Positions 1 through 8,482 of a DNA stretch of 64,000 nt are shown here, in pieces. The DNA is taken from assembly GCA_028696165.1 (NCBI GenBank), contig JAQVHQ010000002.1, positions 1-64,000 of the forward strand, given 5' to 3'. Positions within the stretch are counted from its first letter, which is position 1. The number at the start of each line of letters is the position of its first letter. Source of the DNA: Lachnospiraceae bacterium. GTDB lineage: Bacteria; Bacillota; Clostridia; Lachnospirales; Lachnospiraceae. The position numbers were made by a program, and so were the translations under genes. Below the pieces are notes generated by a model. It saw only the letters and a program-made list of their open reading frames with translations, ran no database searches and was not told the origin of the DNA.

Positions 1-2
1 AA

Positions 3-41
3 CTGCACGAAAAAAGTTTTGAATTCATCAAAATCCGTGCA
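3..41. other. Nested inverted repeat at window edge
   Basis: TGCACG (4-9) pairs with CGTGCA (36-41), and inside it TTTTGA (17-22) pairs with TCAAAA (28-33). It could be part of a terminator or leader of a gene outside the window. The rest of 42-147 shows only a short GCTGATT/AATCAGC hairpin near 97-117 and no supportable gene. Confidence 0.3.
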
Positions 42-147
42 CTTATAGTATACCACTCAAAGGCGTGAAAGTCAGTAAAATCAAGTGCTTGAAGCTGATT
101 TTTGAATTAATCAGCAGACACTATATAATCAGAGCATCTAAAATAAT

Positions 148-212
148 AAAACAGCCTTTCATCTATATGTTTTTTAATCATTCTCATGAAACATATAGAC
201 GGAAGGCTGTTT
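148..212 (-). terminator. Terminator hairpin after the SbcC-like gene
   Basis: AAACAGCCTTTC (148-160 region) pairs with GGAAGGCTGTTT (201-212). An inner pair, CTATATGTTT (163-172) with AAACATATAG (189-198), extends the stem. Read on the minus strand it lies about 70 nt past the stop at 280 and runs into a T-rich stretch. The plus side is also T-rich, so it may act in both directions. Confidence 0.7.
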
Positions 213-279
213 TAATTCTTCATTTTCTTAATAAATGGTTTTCCTATTTGTGCATCTGCATTATTGATTTTATTTCGTA

Positions 280-1809
280 CTAAATATGTATTTTATTTAC
301 TTGAATTCCCATTTTATCTAACAAGTCCTCTTCCCTGTGATGGCAGGTGAACAGTACTACCTGACGTTTCTGATTAGCCAGCCACTTAAGCACCTGGCCG
401 AGGCGCCTGTCATCATACATAGCGAACACATCATCAAGCAGGATAGGTAAAGGCTCTTCCTTACATAGGATTTCGCTGACTGCCATTCTTAGTGAGAAGT
501 ATATCTGTTCAATCGTACCTCTGCTTAACTGTTCTATGTTTACATAATGTTCTCCTGTATCCAGACTCATCTGGAAATCCGCATCTATCTGAATCTTACC
601 ATACTTTCCTTCTGTCAGTTCCTGCAGGATTCTAGACGTCCTAAGCTGTATCTCCTGTCCCGCCCGCTCCTGCATATTAGTGGAGATTTCTTTCATGGTG
701 TTCATGGCAAGGGTAATGGCTTCCTGCTCAGTCTGCAGCTTCGCCATCAAAGGTGAGTCTTCGCTGTAATCGCGATATTCCTGCTGATAATTTTCTAAAA
801 GTATCTCTTTTTCTCTTAGAGATTTTTTTAGGCTGTCTATATTCCAGCGGATTTTTTCTGAATTATCATTCTCATCTGTATAACTTTCTCCACCTGGCCT
901 ATCCATTCGTTTTTTATCTCTTCCCCAGAACAGAATAGCTGCTACGATAAGGATTGCGGCCACGGTCATGACCGTTCTCTCTATTCTGGATTGTACTATG
1001 AAGTCCCCAAAGCAAGTCAGAAGAGCCACAGCTATAGCAGCTATCCTTGAAACGGCCCATCTGCGATTCTGCACATTCTGCTTTTTCACATATCTCTTTC
1101 GCTTCTCCAGTCTCCAGACACGTTCATATTCACTTTCCTGCTCCTTGATATTCTGCCGCAGATTCTCTGTTTCTTCTATAATATAATCAATCTTCGAATG
1201 TATCTCTCTCTTTAATTGTTCTTTTCGTTCTTCTTCCTGTGCAAGCTGCGCTTCCTGGGCTTTTCGCTTCTCAACCAGATAATTTCTAGCCGCTATCAAA
1301 TTCAAATCGCAGTCATTGCTGCCCTGATAATTCGCCATATAATTGCGTAGTTCCGTAACTAATCCACCTTCTGTCTGACTCTTTAACTGTCCTATAGATA
1401 TAGTATTATCATAAACCACTTCGCTGATATTACCCATGAGCATACTCAGATCACCTTCCTGTATGGATAAGCACTCTCCGTCTGTCTCACAGACTAATTC
1501 CGCCTTGGGACTTAAACGGTTAAAGTCCCGTTCCAATCGAAATTCTTTTTCCCCACATGCAAACCACACCGTGCCAGCGTAGTAGGATGCATTTTCCCAT
1601 GGTTCATAATGTCCATAGGTATCTGTCTTTGATCCAGATCCCCTTCCACGCAGTTTCCGAATGCCAAAGAAAATCCCCTTTAAAAAGGTATGAAGTGTCG
1701 TCTTTCCGCTCTCATTATCTCCATAAACCAGATTTATTCCACTTTTCAGTTCCATGGTCTTATTATGAAATTTTCCAAAGTTTTTTACCTGTATCTTCGT
1801 AATCTTCAT
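280..1809 (-). CDS. SbcC/RecN-like AAA ATPase (YhaN type)
   Basis: This is a DNA-repair-type ATPase of the SMC/SbcC superfamily, expected to work with the nuclease encoded just upstream. Residues 30-38 (GDNESGKTT) form the Walker A motif. The ABC-like signature LSRGTIEQ begins near residue 428 and Walker B (LPILLDDVF) near residue 454. The middle is a charged coiled coil interrupted at roughly 250-300 by two hydrophobic segments, as in Bacillus YhaN. At 509 residues it is much shorter than typical YhaN (over 900), so the coiled coil is reduced. It starts 4 nt after the nuclease stop, which implies translational coupling. Family assignment is firm; the exact biological role is inferred. Confidence 0.85.
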   Translation of the reverse strand: MKITKIQVKNFGKFHNKTMELKSGINLVYGDNESGKTTLHTFLKGIFFGIRKLRGRGSGSKTDTYGHYEPWENASYYAGTVWFACGEKEFRLERDFNRLSPKAELVCETDGECLSIQEGDLSMLMGNISEVVYDNTISIGQLKSQTEGGLVTELRNYMANYQGSNDCDLNLIAARNYLVEKRKAQEAQLAQEEERKEQLKREIHSKIDYIIEETENLRQNIKEQESEYERVWRLEKRKRYVKKQNVQNRRWAVSRIAAIAVALLTCFGDFIVQSRIERTVMTVAAILIVAAILFWGRDKKRMDRPGGESYTDENDNSEKIRWNIDSLKKSLREKEILLENYQQEYRDYSEDSPLMAKLQTEQEAITLAMNTMKEISTNMQERAGQEIQLRTSRILQELTEGKYGKIQIDADFQMSLDTGEHYVNIEQLSRGTIEQIYFSLRMAVSEILCKEEPLPILLDDVFAMYDDRRLGQVLKWLANQKRQVVLFTCHHREEDLLDKMGIQVNKIHI

Positions 1810-1812
1810 GCA

Positions 1813-2874
1813 TTAACCTTTCGTTTCAAGCATCGCCCACAGCCCATATTCCAAAGCTTTTTCATTTACCGGTAATTTCGGTGCATCTTCAAAAGCATGT
1901 ATATATTCTTCAATCAGGCTGCCTTTATATTGTTCTTTTAATTCTTCTAAGTCATAGTCTGGTTTTGTAAAATCTTCAATTTGTATGATTTTCCCATACC
2001 CCATATATAATTCTGTACGAAACTCCATATCTGCCGCACGTTTGCCCACCAGATGAATCTTCCATATGGCATCCTTACGGTTTTCTTCCTCAATTGTTTC
2101 CCTGATAAGCTCGCCCAGTGAAGTCTGGGTAGTCTGGGTATCCACCGGAATATCTAAAACCACATATTCACCTTGCGCAAATGGCACAAACTCGATTTTA
2201 ACATCACCGTCCTCGATTTTTCCCCGGATAAAGCCATGCTTTCCTATATCATTTCGATCAATAGGTTCAAGAGCCCCTGCATATGCTGCTCTATTGTGAA
2301 TCAGTTCTTCCGGTTTGTGAATATGCCCCAGAGCTACATAATCAAATCCTTCATCCACCAATGCCCCCGGCTGAAGAGGAATGTGCTTTGCATCTCCCCC
2401 ATGTCCCAGTAGGATATGTACTGCTTCAGGTCTTAACGTATCCGGTTTAATATACTGATACAAAGGTTCCTCAATCTCACGGCTATAGTAACTCAACCCA
2501 TAGATATATGTATCTAAATCTTCCAGATAAACCCGGCTCCAGTCCTTACTCCACAATCCCAGTACATTTTCTGCCCATGGGAAGGTCTGATAATGAGAAT
2601 CTATTTTCAAGAAATCATGATTGCCCGCAATTAATACAACCTTAGTATCCGGAATCGTTGTAAACAGGTAATTAACCTCTTTTAGTTCCCGAACCAAAGG
2701 TTGTCCGTGAAATAAATCACCGGCAATCAAAAGCAGATCTATCTTTTCTGCTTTTACCTTACTTATTAATTTTCGAAATGTGTCCCAAATCTCATCTTTT
2801 CTCTCTGTACTCCAAGAGCAGCCCACATCCGGGGCTGCTCCTAAGTGTACATCAGCAATATGAAAAAACTTCAT
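1813..2874 (-). CDS. SbcD-like metallophosphoesterase nuclease (YhaO type)
   Basis: This is a calcineurin-like DNA exonuclease, the probable partner of the downstream SbcC-like ATPase. All five metal-binding motifs are visible: DVH (8-10), GD (52-53), GNHD (84-87), GHGG (157-160) and GHIH (183-186). The 353-residue length fits SbcD/YhaO proteins. AAGGAG precedes the ATG at a normal distance. The nuclease-ATPase order with a 3-nt gap matches yhaO-yhaN and sbcD-sbcC operons. The role would be processing of DNA ends or hairpins. That matters here because the window contains several long palindromes, although no direct link is shown. Confidence 0.88.
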   Translation of the reverse strand: MKFFHIADVHLGAAPDVGCSWSTERKDEIWDTFRKLISKVKAEKIDLLLIAGDLFHGQPLVRELKEVNYLFTTIPDTKVVLIAGNHDFLKIDSHYQTFPWAENVLGLWSKDWSRVYLEDLDTYIYGLSYYSREIEEPLYQYIKPDTLRPEAVHILLGHGGDAKHIPLQPGALVDEGFDYVALGHIHKPEELIHNRAAYAGALEPIDRNDIGKHGFIRGKIEDGDVKIEFVPFAQGEYVVLDIPVDTQTTQTSLGELIRETIEEENRKDAIWKIHLVGKRAADMEFRTELYMGYGKIIQIEDFTKPDYDLEELKEQYKGSLIEEYIHAFEDAPKLPVNEKALEYGLWAMLETKG

Positions 2875-2886
2875 ACAGTGACTCCT

Positions 2887-4278
2887 TTATAATTCGCAAT
2901 TATTAACAGTTCTTGGGAATGGGATGACGTCGCGAATATTTCCCATACCAGTAAGATACATCACACAGCGTTCAAATCCCAGACCAAATCCTGCATGTCT
3001 GGTAGAACCATATTTACGTAAGTCGAGATAGAATTCATAGTCTTCTTTCTTTAAATCCAACTCTTTCATACGTGCAACTAACTTATCGTAATCATCTTCT
3101 CTCTGGCTTCCTCCGATAATTTCTCCAATTCCAGGAACCAGACAGTCCATAGCTGCTACCGTCTTATTATCTTCATTCATTTTCATATAAAATGCTTTAA
3201 TTTCCTTTGGATAATCCGTAACAAATACCGGACCTTTGAAAATCTGCTCTGTGAGATAGCGCTCATGTTCCGTCTGTAAATCGCATCCCCAGGACACTTT
3301 ATAATCGAATTTGTCATTATTCTTTTCTAATATTTCCACTGCTTCTGTATAGGTAACATGTGCAAAAGATGCACTCGCAACTCCCTTTAGACGTTCAATC
3401 AGTCCTTTGTCAATAAATGAATTGAAAAACTGCATCTCTTCCGGAGCATTCTCAAGTACATAATTAATCACATACTTTAACATGCTCTCTGCCAGGTCCA
3501 TATCATCCTGTAAATCAGAAAATGCGATTTCCGGTTCTATCATCCAAAACTCCGCTGCATGTCTGGTGGTATTCGAATTCTCAGCTCGAAATGTAGGTCC
3601 GAAAGTATAGATATTGCGGAATGCCTGCGCATAGGTTTCTCCATTCAACTGTCCGCTTACCGTAAGGTTCGTAGCTTTTCCGAAGAAATCCTGCGTAAAA
3701 TCAACTTTCCCGTCTTCTGTTTTTGGAATATTATTCAAATCCATCGTAGTAACCTGGAACATCTCACCGGCACCTTCACAGTCGCTTCCCGTAATCAAAG
3801 GTGTATGCACATAGACAAAACCTCTATCCTGGAAAAACTGATGAATAGCATAGGCAATTAATGACCTAACGCGAAATACTGCCTGAAATGTATTCGTACG
3901 TGGTCTTAAATGTGAAATCGTACGAAGATATTCCATTGAATGGCGCTTTTTCTGGAGCGGATAATCCGGTGCTGAAGCACCTTCTACGGTCACTTCCTCA
4001 GCCTGAATCTCAAATGGCTGTTTTGCCTGCGGCGTAGGAACCAAAGTTCCCTTTACAATAACCGCTGCACCTACATTTAACTTTGAAATCTCAGCGAAAT
4101 TCTCCATCTGATCATGATAAACCACCTGTAATGTCTCAAAAAAACTTCCATCATGAACCACCATAAAACCAAAGGTTTTAGAATCACGAACACTGCGTAC
4201 CCATCCGCCGATTGTAATTTCCTGGTTCAGATATTTCTCCTGGTTTCTGTAAATCTCTTTAATTGTTGTCAGTTTCAT
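2887..4278 (-). CDS. asnS: Asparaginyl-tRNA synthetase
   Basis: This class IIb aminoacyl-tRNA synthetase charges tRNA-Asn. An N-terminal OB-fold anticodon-binding domain (about residues 1-110, including [15 protein letters not shown]) is followed by the catalytic core. Motif 2 is in [15 protein letters not shown], and motif 3 (GFGLGFERC) begins near residue 430. The [12 protein letters not shown] segment distinguishes AsnS from AspRS. The 463-residue length is normal. AAAGGAGA precedes the ATG. No T-box leader was seen in the 180 bp upstream. It ends 12 nt before the nuclease gene, so all three may be co-transcribed. Confidence 0.96.
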   Translation of the reverse strand: MKLTTIKEIYRNQEKYLNQEITIGGWVRSVRDSKTFGFMVVHDGSFFETLQVVYHDQMENFAEISKLNVGAAVIVKGTLVPTPQAKQPFEIQAEEVTVEGASAPDYPLQKKRHSMEYLRTISHLRPRTNTFQAVFRVRSLIAYAIHQFFQDRGFVYVHTPLITGSDCEGAGEMFQVTTMDLNNIPKTEDGKVDFTQDFFGKATNLTVSGQLNGETYAQAFRNIYTFGPTFRAENSNTTRHAAEFWMIEPEIAFSDLQDDMDLAESMLKYVINYVLENAPEEMQFFNSFIDKGLIERLKGVASASFAHVTYTEAVEILEKNNDKFDYKVSWGCDLQTEHERYLTEQIFKGPVFVTDYPKEIKAFYMKMNEDNKTVAAMDCLVPGIGEIIGGSQREDDYDKLVARMKELDLKKEDYEFYLDLRKYGSTRHAGFGLGFERCVMYLTGMGNIRDVIPFPRTVNNCEL

Positions 4279-4456
4279 ATACCCATTTCTCCTTTAAATT
4301 CTGTAATCATTCTTTTGCAATCCAGCATTCTCCCAAAACTGCCTGCCAAAATCATTACTCTCTTTTATCCAATACTATATTCCGCAAGTTTTGCCCTATT
4401 GATAGGCAATATATACATTTACTTACAAAAATACTATCACCAGTATATCATGGGCG

Positions 4457-6619
4457 CTAATTCCAGTCAAACACTGCTATTTGGGCATAATCTTCGTCTA
4501 TTTTAAATACTTCCATCTGATCATATCTTGTTATATATAATTCGTTTCCTATATAAACGCCCCGGACATCAGACACATCCATATACTCCTCTTCACCTTC
4601 CGCCTGGAACTTATAACTTAGATTCTGGGTAAATCCCTGGTCTTTGTCATAAGAAAATACCATATAGTTGGATTCCGAACCTGATTCTTTCCATGTCTGG
4701 CTGGTAAATCCGATAATGTTCTTATCTGGATTGATCAGAAAACCTTTATAATTATAAAGTGCAGTGACATCTCCGATTCCCTCTATTACTTTTTTGTGAA
4801 TTTCCGTCACATTCTCCGGATCTGAGATATCATACATAGAAAGTTTCAAACCGATTCTCTCCTGAGTATCCGGATTGGTTTCCCATCCTATTCCCAGAAG
4901 CTGATTAGCTCCATAGAAATGCAAATACTCAGAAAATCCATTTACTTTCAGACTTCCTATAATTGCAGGATTCGCCGGGTCTGATAAATCCACAGAAAAC
5001 AATGGGTCTGTCTGTTTATATGTGACAAAATATCCTATATCATCTAACAAACGTGCAGATTCAATATGTTCTCCTTCTGCCAGATTCTCCAGTTTACCTG
5101 TCACTTGCAAATCCTCATCCAGAATATAAAGCGCATTCTGAGTGGCATCCTGAACATAGTCTGTGGTCAGCACACGCAGATAGCCCTGATATTCATCCAT
5201 AGAGAAGCTGTCATTTAAGTAACCCTTTACCCAGCCAGCTGCTTCCGGTTTGATTTTTCCATTTTTAAATGCAATCCGCACAATGGTAGAACCACTTGCT
5301 GTCTGATTCCATCCAGAGCCATTTACATAGATATTACTGTTACTTACATAGAACATATATGGCATCGCCATTACTGCTTTGGTGTCTATAAAGTGCGCCG
5401 GGCTGGTTATCTTTACGGAAGTCATCACAAGATAAGTACCATTGTCCGGAGTATTTGGCATATATATATCATCTGCCGCCATAACCTCACCGTTTACAGA
5501 CGGAACAAAAGAGTTCGTATCTTCTACACCATAAGTTTTTGCATATGGGAGCATTCTGGAATCTTCCGTCAACACATACAGATATCCATCCACCAGACGG
5601 GACGTATGATAAAATCCCCCCTGGCTAACCTGACCTAATAGTTTTGGTTCTTCCGGATTCTCTATATTATAAGTATATACTGTCGTCTGCTGCTGTTGAT
5701 TAATATCAAACACATCCTCTTCTTCAGCTTCTTCAATCCCGGCTTCCACTCCATCCACGATCACAATCAGACGTTTCTCATATAAGTACATCTCCCGCGC
5801 ATATCCACTGGTCTGTTCTAGTGGAATATCCTTTATAAGCTGAGATTCCTGCGCATTGGCCTTTACAATCCGGACTCCCGTATTTCGATCCAACACATAA
5901 AGATAAGTCCCATCTGTCTTTACTGTATCGCCTTCTTCCACACCCTCTGTGCGGATGTTGGTCTGTGAAAAATCTGCCGAACCTGCTGCAGAAGCATTAT
6001 CCTGAGAAGAGGCTGATTCCACCCCCGCAGTTTCCGCCTGAGCCGAGATCGATGCCTCTCCATCTGCCGCAGCACCATATTCTACCACTCCGTCTCTGGC
6101 GTACATACCTGCCGATGATTGAATACTGGCATATTTTTCATATATTTCCTGATAATCAGATGCCTGGGTCAACACTCCACCTAAAGTTACTTCTTCTGTC
6201 ATATCTGCTGCACTTTCTTCACTTACTTCTGCACTATTCTCCGCTACTTGTGTATCCTCAGAATTCAGTTCTTCAGACTCTGCCGTGACTGATTCCGTAG
6301 TATCCATATCAGCAGAACTGTTTGCTGTCATATCCATAGCAGATTTGTTATTCCCGCCTCCCAGTTGAACCCATGCCGTAATTCCTACAACAAGTACAAG
6401 TGCCGCTGCGATCGCACCACCCCACTTATAGAAAGATGTAATTTTTTTCTTCTTATCTGTCATTTTTGTATCCTCTGTCATATCCTGCTCAGAGTTTTTT
6501 TCAGCAAATGCAGTATCTTTCAAGATATTATCCAGATTATCCGGCTTCAGGCTATCCGGAATTGGTAAAGATTCTGCCGATTTTTTTATACTGTCTAATA
6601 TTTTCTTATCTTCTTCCAT
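4457..6619 (-). CDS. Membrane-anchored beta-propeller protein, likely anti-sigma/sensor
   Basis: The protein has a cytoplasmic N-terminus of about 65 residues, one transmembrane segment at roughly 67-88 (GGAIAAALVLVVGITAWV), a long acidic Ser/Thr/Glu-rich linker (about 95-220), and a C-terminal domain with repeated propeller-like blades (for example GTYLYVLDRNTGVRIV and GYLYVLTEDSRML). This matches the family of secreted proteins with a C-terminal beta-propeller (COG4880-like). The gene follows the ECF sigma gene with a 2-nt gap, the usual arrangement for an anti-sigma factor. The short cytoplasmic tail would hold the sigma factor and the propeller would sense something outside. The anti-sigma role is inferred from position and topology; no zinc anti-sigma motif was seen. 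Confidence 0.75.
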   Translation of the reverse strand: MEEDKKILDSIKKSAESLPIPDSLKPDNLDNILKDTAFAEKNSEQDMTEDTKMTDKKKKITSFYKWGGAIAAALVLVVGITAWVQLGGGNNKSAMDMTANSSADMDTTESVTAESEELNSEDTQVAENSAEVSEESAADMTEEVTLGGVLTQASDYQEIYEKYASIQSSAGMYARDGVVEYGAAADGEASISAQAETAGVESASSQDNASAAGSADFSQTNIRTEGVEEGDTVKTDGTYLYVLDRNTGVRIVKANAQESQLIKDIPLEQTSGYAREMYLYEKRLIVIVDGVEAGIEEAEEEDVFDINQQQQTTVYTYNIENPEEPKLLGQVSQGGFYHTSRLVDGYLYVLTEDSRMLPYAKTYGVEDTNSFVPSVNGEVMAADDIYMPNTPDNGTYLVMTSVKITSPAHFIDTKAVMAMPYMFYVSNSNIYVNGSGWNQTASGSTIVRIAFKNGKIKPEAAGWVKGYLNDSFSMDEYQGYLRVLTTDYVQDATQNALYILDEDLQVTGKLENLAEGEHIESARLLDDIGYFVTYKQTDPLFSVDLSDPANPAIIGSLKVNGFSEYLHFYGANQLLGIGWETNPDTQERIGLKLSMYDISDPENVTEIHKKVIEGIGDVTALYNYKGFLINPDKNIIGFTSQTWKESGSESNYMVFSYDKDQGFTQNLSYKFQAEGEEEYMDVSDVRGVYIGNELYITRYDQMEVFKIDEDYAQIAVFDWN

Positions 6620-6621
6620 GT

Positions 6622-7131
6622 TTACCTTCCACCTTCCATAATATTTTTCATCTTCTTTAAAGCCCTGCTTTCCTTAGAGCGAACAGTATTTGCGCTCATA
6701 TGTAAAATCTCCCCTGTTTCCTGACTGCTGTATCCCGCAAACAGATGCATAGATATAATCAGCCGTTCCTCATCACTAAGCTTTTCAAATGCTGACCGTA
6801 CCATAATATCTTCAATGAAATCTGTTCCCTCCGCCTCAAGCTGTTCCGGCATCTCCACTGTTTTATTTACATACTCTTTTAGTTTTCGCTTACACTGATT
6901 GGACAGTATCTTAAAAAACCATCCACGAAATGCTTCTGCCTGACGAAGATTAGCAATCTGCTTATACGCAGACACCACAGTCTCGCTTACTACATCCTCC
7001 GCATCATGTGCATTTCTCAGAGTATAGTATGCAAAACGATACAAATCCTTATATATTTGTCCATATAATTCAGCAAAAGCTTCGCGATTTCCATCCCTTG
7101 CCTGCAAAATCAATTCCTGTGTATGTTCCAT
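6622..7131 (-). CDS. ECF-type RNA polymerase sigma factor
   Basis: This is a group 4 sigma-70 factor that directs RNA polymerase to a small regulon. Region 2 is visible as LYRFAYYTLRNAHDAEDVVSE, and region 4 as a C-terminal helix-turn-helix (YSSQETGEILHMSANTVRSK). The length of about 169 residues is typical. I chose the ATG at 7131, which has GGAGGGG five bases upstream; a TTG four codons earlier overlaps that ribosome binding site. The downstream membrane propeller protein is the probable regulator. Upstream, near 7180-7205 on the minus strand, GCAACA and CGAC lie about 15 nt apart and may form an ECF-type autoregulated promoter. That last point is weak. Confidence 0.9.
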   Translation of the reverse strand: MEHTQELILQARDGNREAFAELYGQIYKDLYRFAYYTLRNAHDAEDVVSETVVSAYKQIANLRQAEAFRGWFFKILSNQCKRKLKEYVNKTVEMPEQLEAEGTDFIEDIMVRSAFEKLSDEERLIISMHLFAGYSSQETGEILHMSANTVRSKESRALKKMKNIMEGGR

Positions 7132-7257
7132 TGCCCCTCCCAAGAATTCCCTCTTTTCATTACTTCTATATTAATATGGTGTCGATTACTTTCATTTCTG
7201 TTGCATGAAAATTATTTTTTATCATATATATGTTTTACTCTATAAGCTAGTTGCAAA

Positions 7258-7301
7258 GACACCCATATATCACTTTTTCAAGAAGCATCAATATGGGTGT
7301 C
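7258..7301 (-). terminator. Hairpin downstream of aminopeptidase
   Basis: GACACCCATAT (7258-7268) pairs perfectly with ATATGGGTGTC (7291-7301), with a 22-nt loop. It lies about 50 nt beyond the stop of the M29 aminopeptidase. The following T-run on the minus strand is poor, so terminator strength is uncertain. Confidence 0.45.
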
Positions 7302-7352
7302 ACATATGTTATTTATTTTATTATTTCAATATTTTAACCTCATCAAGTAAGG

Positions 7353-8468
7353 TCAGATTAACTCCTCCGGATTCAGACATTTCAGTTCCGGTATCACAAA
7401 AATTCCATCTTTACGGATTAATACATCGTCAAAGTAAATTTCTCCGCCGCCCCACTGTGGCTGTTGAATCAGTACTAAATCCCAGTGTATAGCGGATGCA
7501 TTTCCATTAGATGCTTCCTCATAACAATTTCCAGGAGTAAAATGAATCGAACCCTGAATCTTCTCATCAAAAAGGATATCCTTCATAGGATTCAAGATAT
7601 ATGGATTAACTCCAATAGCAAATTCTCCTACATATCTGGCGCCTTCGTCAATATCAAAGATTTCATTAATACGCTTTGTATCATTGGCTGATGCATTAAT
7701 AATCTTTCCATCTTTGAATTCCAGTTTGATTTCCTCAAAGGTAAATCCCTGCTGAATAGATGGCGTATTGTAAGAAATCACTCCATTTATCGAATCACGT
7801 ACAGGTGCTGTATACACTTCTCCATCTGGAATATTCATATGACCATCACAGGCAATCGCAGGAATATCTTTTATAGAAAATGTCAAATCGGTTCCCGGGC
7901 CTTTCAGCTGCACTTTGTCTGTACGGTTCATGTATTCTACCAAAGACTCCATGGCTTTTGCCATCTTGGAATAATCCAGATTGCAGACTTTGTAATAAAA
8001 ATCCTCGAAAGCTTCTGTACTTGTATTGGACAACTGAGCCATAGCTGCATTAGGGTATCGTAATACTACCCAGCGGGTATGAGGAACTCTGATATTGTGA
8101 TGTACCGGGGTCTGATAATAAGTCTCATATAATCTCATGTTTTCAGAAGGAACATCCGATAATTCACACACATTATCTGTCCCTCGCACTGCGATATAGC
8201 AGTCCATCTGTTCCATCTCACTGGCATCAACCTTAGCCATCAGTTCCATCTGCTCTTTAGAGGCATGAAGAAGAATCTCTCTTTGCAGCACTGGATCCGT
8301 ATAATGTACAAAAGGAATCCCTTTCGCCAGATACACTTCCTTGACAATTGCCCTTGCCAAATCCTGTGTTTCTTTACCTGTATAGTGAACATATACCTTG
8401 TCCCCTTCCTGCACCTGGCAGGAATAACGAACGAGGCCCTTTGCTAATGTTTTATTTCTCTCATCCAT
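7353..8468 (-). CDS. M29-family aminopeptidase
   Basis: This is a cytoplasmic metallo-aminopeptidase of the thermophilic AmpS/PepS (M29) family, which removes N-terminal residues from peptides. The 371-residue protein shows the family layout: an N-terminal domain of about 150 residues, then the catalytic half with metal-ligand and active-site segments such as NIPDGEVYTAP, GEFAIGVNP, and a His/Asp-rich segment near GSIHFTPGN and AIHWDLV. AAGGAG sits upstream of the ATG. It starts 15 nt after the large extracytoplasmic protein gene and is probably co-transcribed with it. No signal peptide is visible. Confidence 0.88.
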   Translation of the reverse strand: MDERNKTLAKGLVRYSCQVQEGDKVYVHYTGKETQDLARAIVKEVYLAKGIPFVHYTDPVLQREILLHASKEQMELMAKVDASEMEQMDCYIAVRGTDNVCELSDVPSENMRLYETYYQTPVHHNIRVPHTRWVVLRYPNAAMAQLSNTSTEAFEDFYYKVCNLDYSKMAKAMESLVEYMNRTDKVQLKGPGTDLTFSIKDIPAIACDGHMNIPDGEVYTAPVRDSINGVISYNTPSIQQGFTFEEIKLEFKDGKIINASANDTKRINEIFDIDEGARYVGEFAIGVNPYILNPMKDILFDEKIQGSIHFTPGNCYEEASNGNASAIHWDLVLIQQPQWGGGEIYFDDVLIRKDGIFVIPELKCLNPEELI

Positions 8469-8482
8469 AAGATGTTCTCTCC

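Noticed and set aside
65..283. Plus-strand 72-codon frame at the window start.
   Set aside because: No ribosome binding site, and it covers the terminator hairpin of the minus-strand gene.
4279..4456. T-box riboswitch upstream of asnS.
   Set aside because: The gap is only 178 bp and no T-box core sequence or specifier-like stem was seen.
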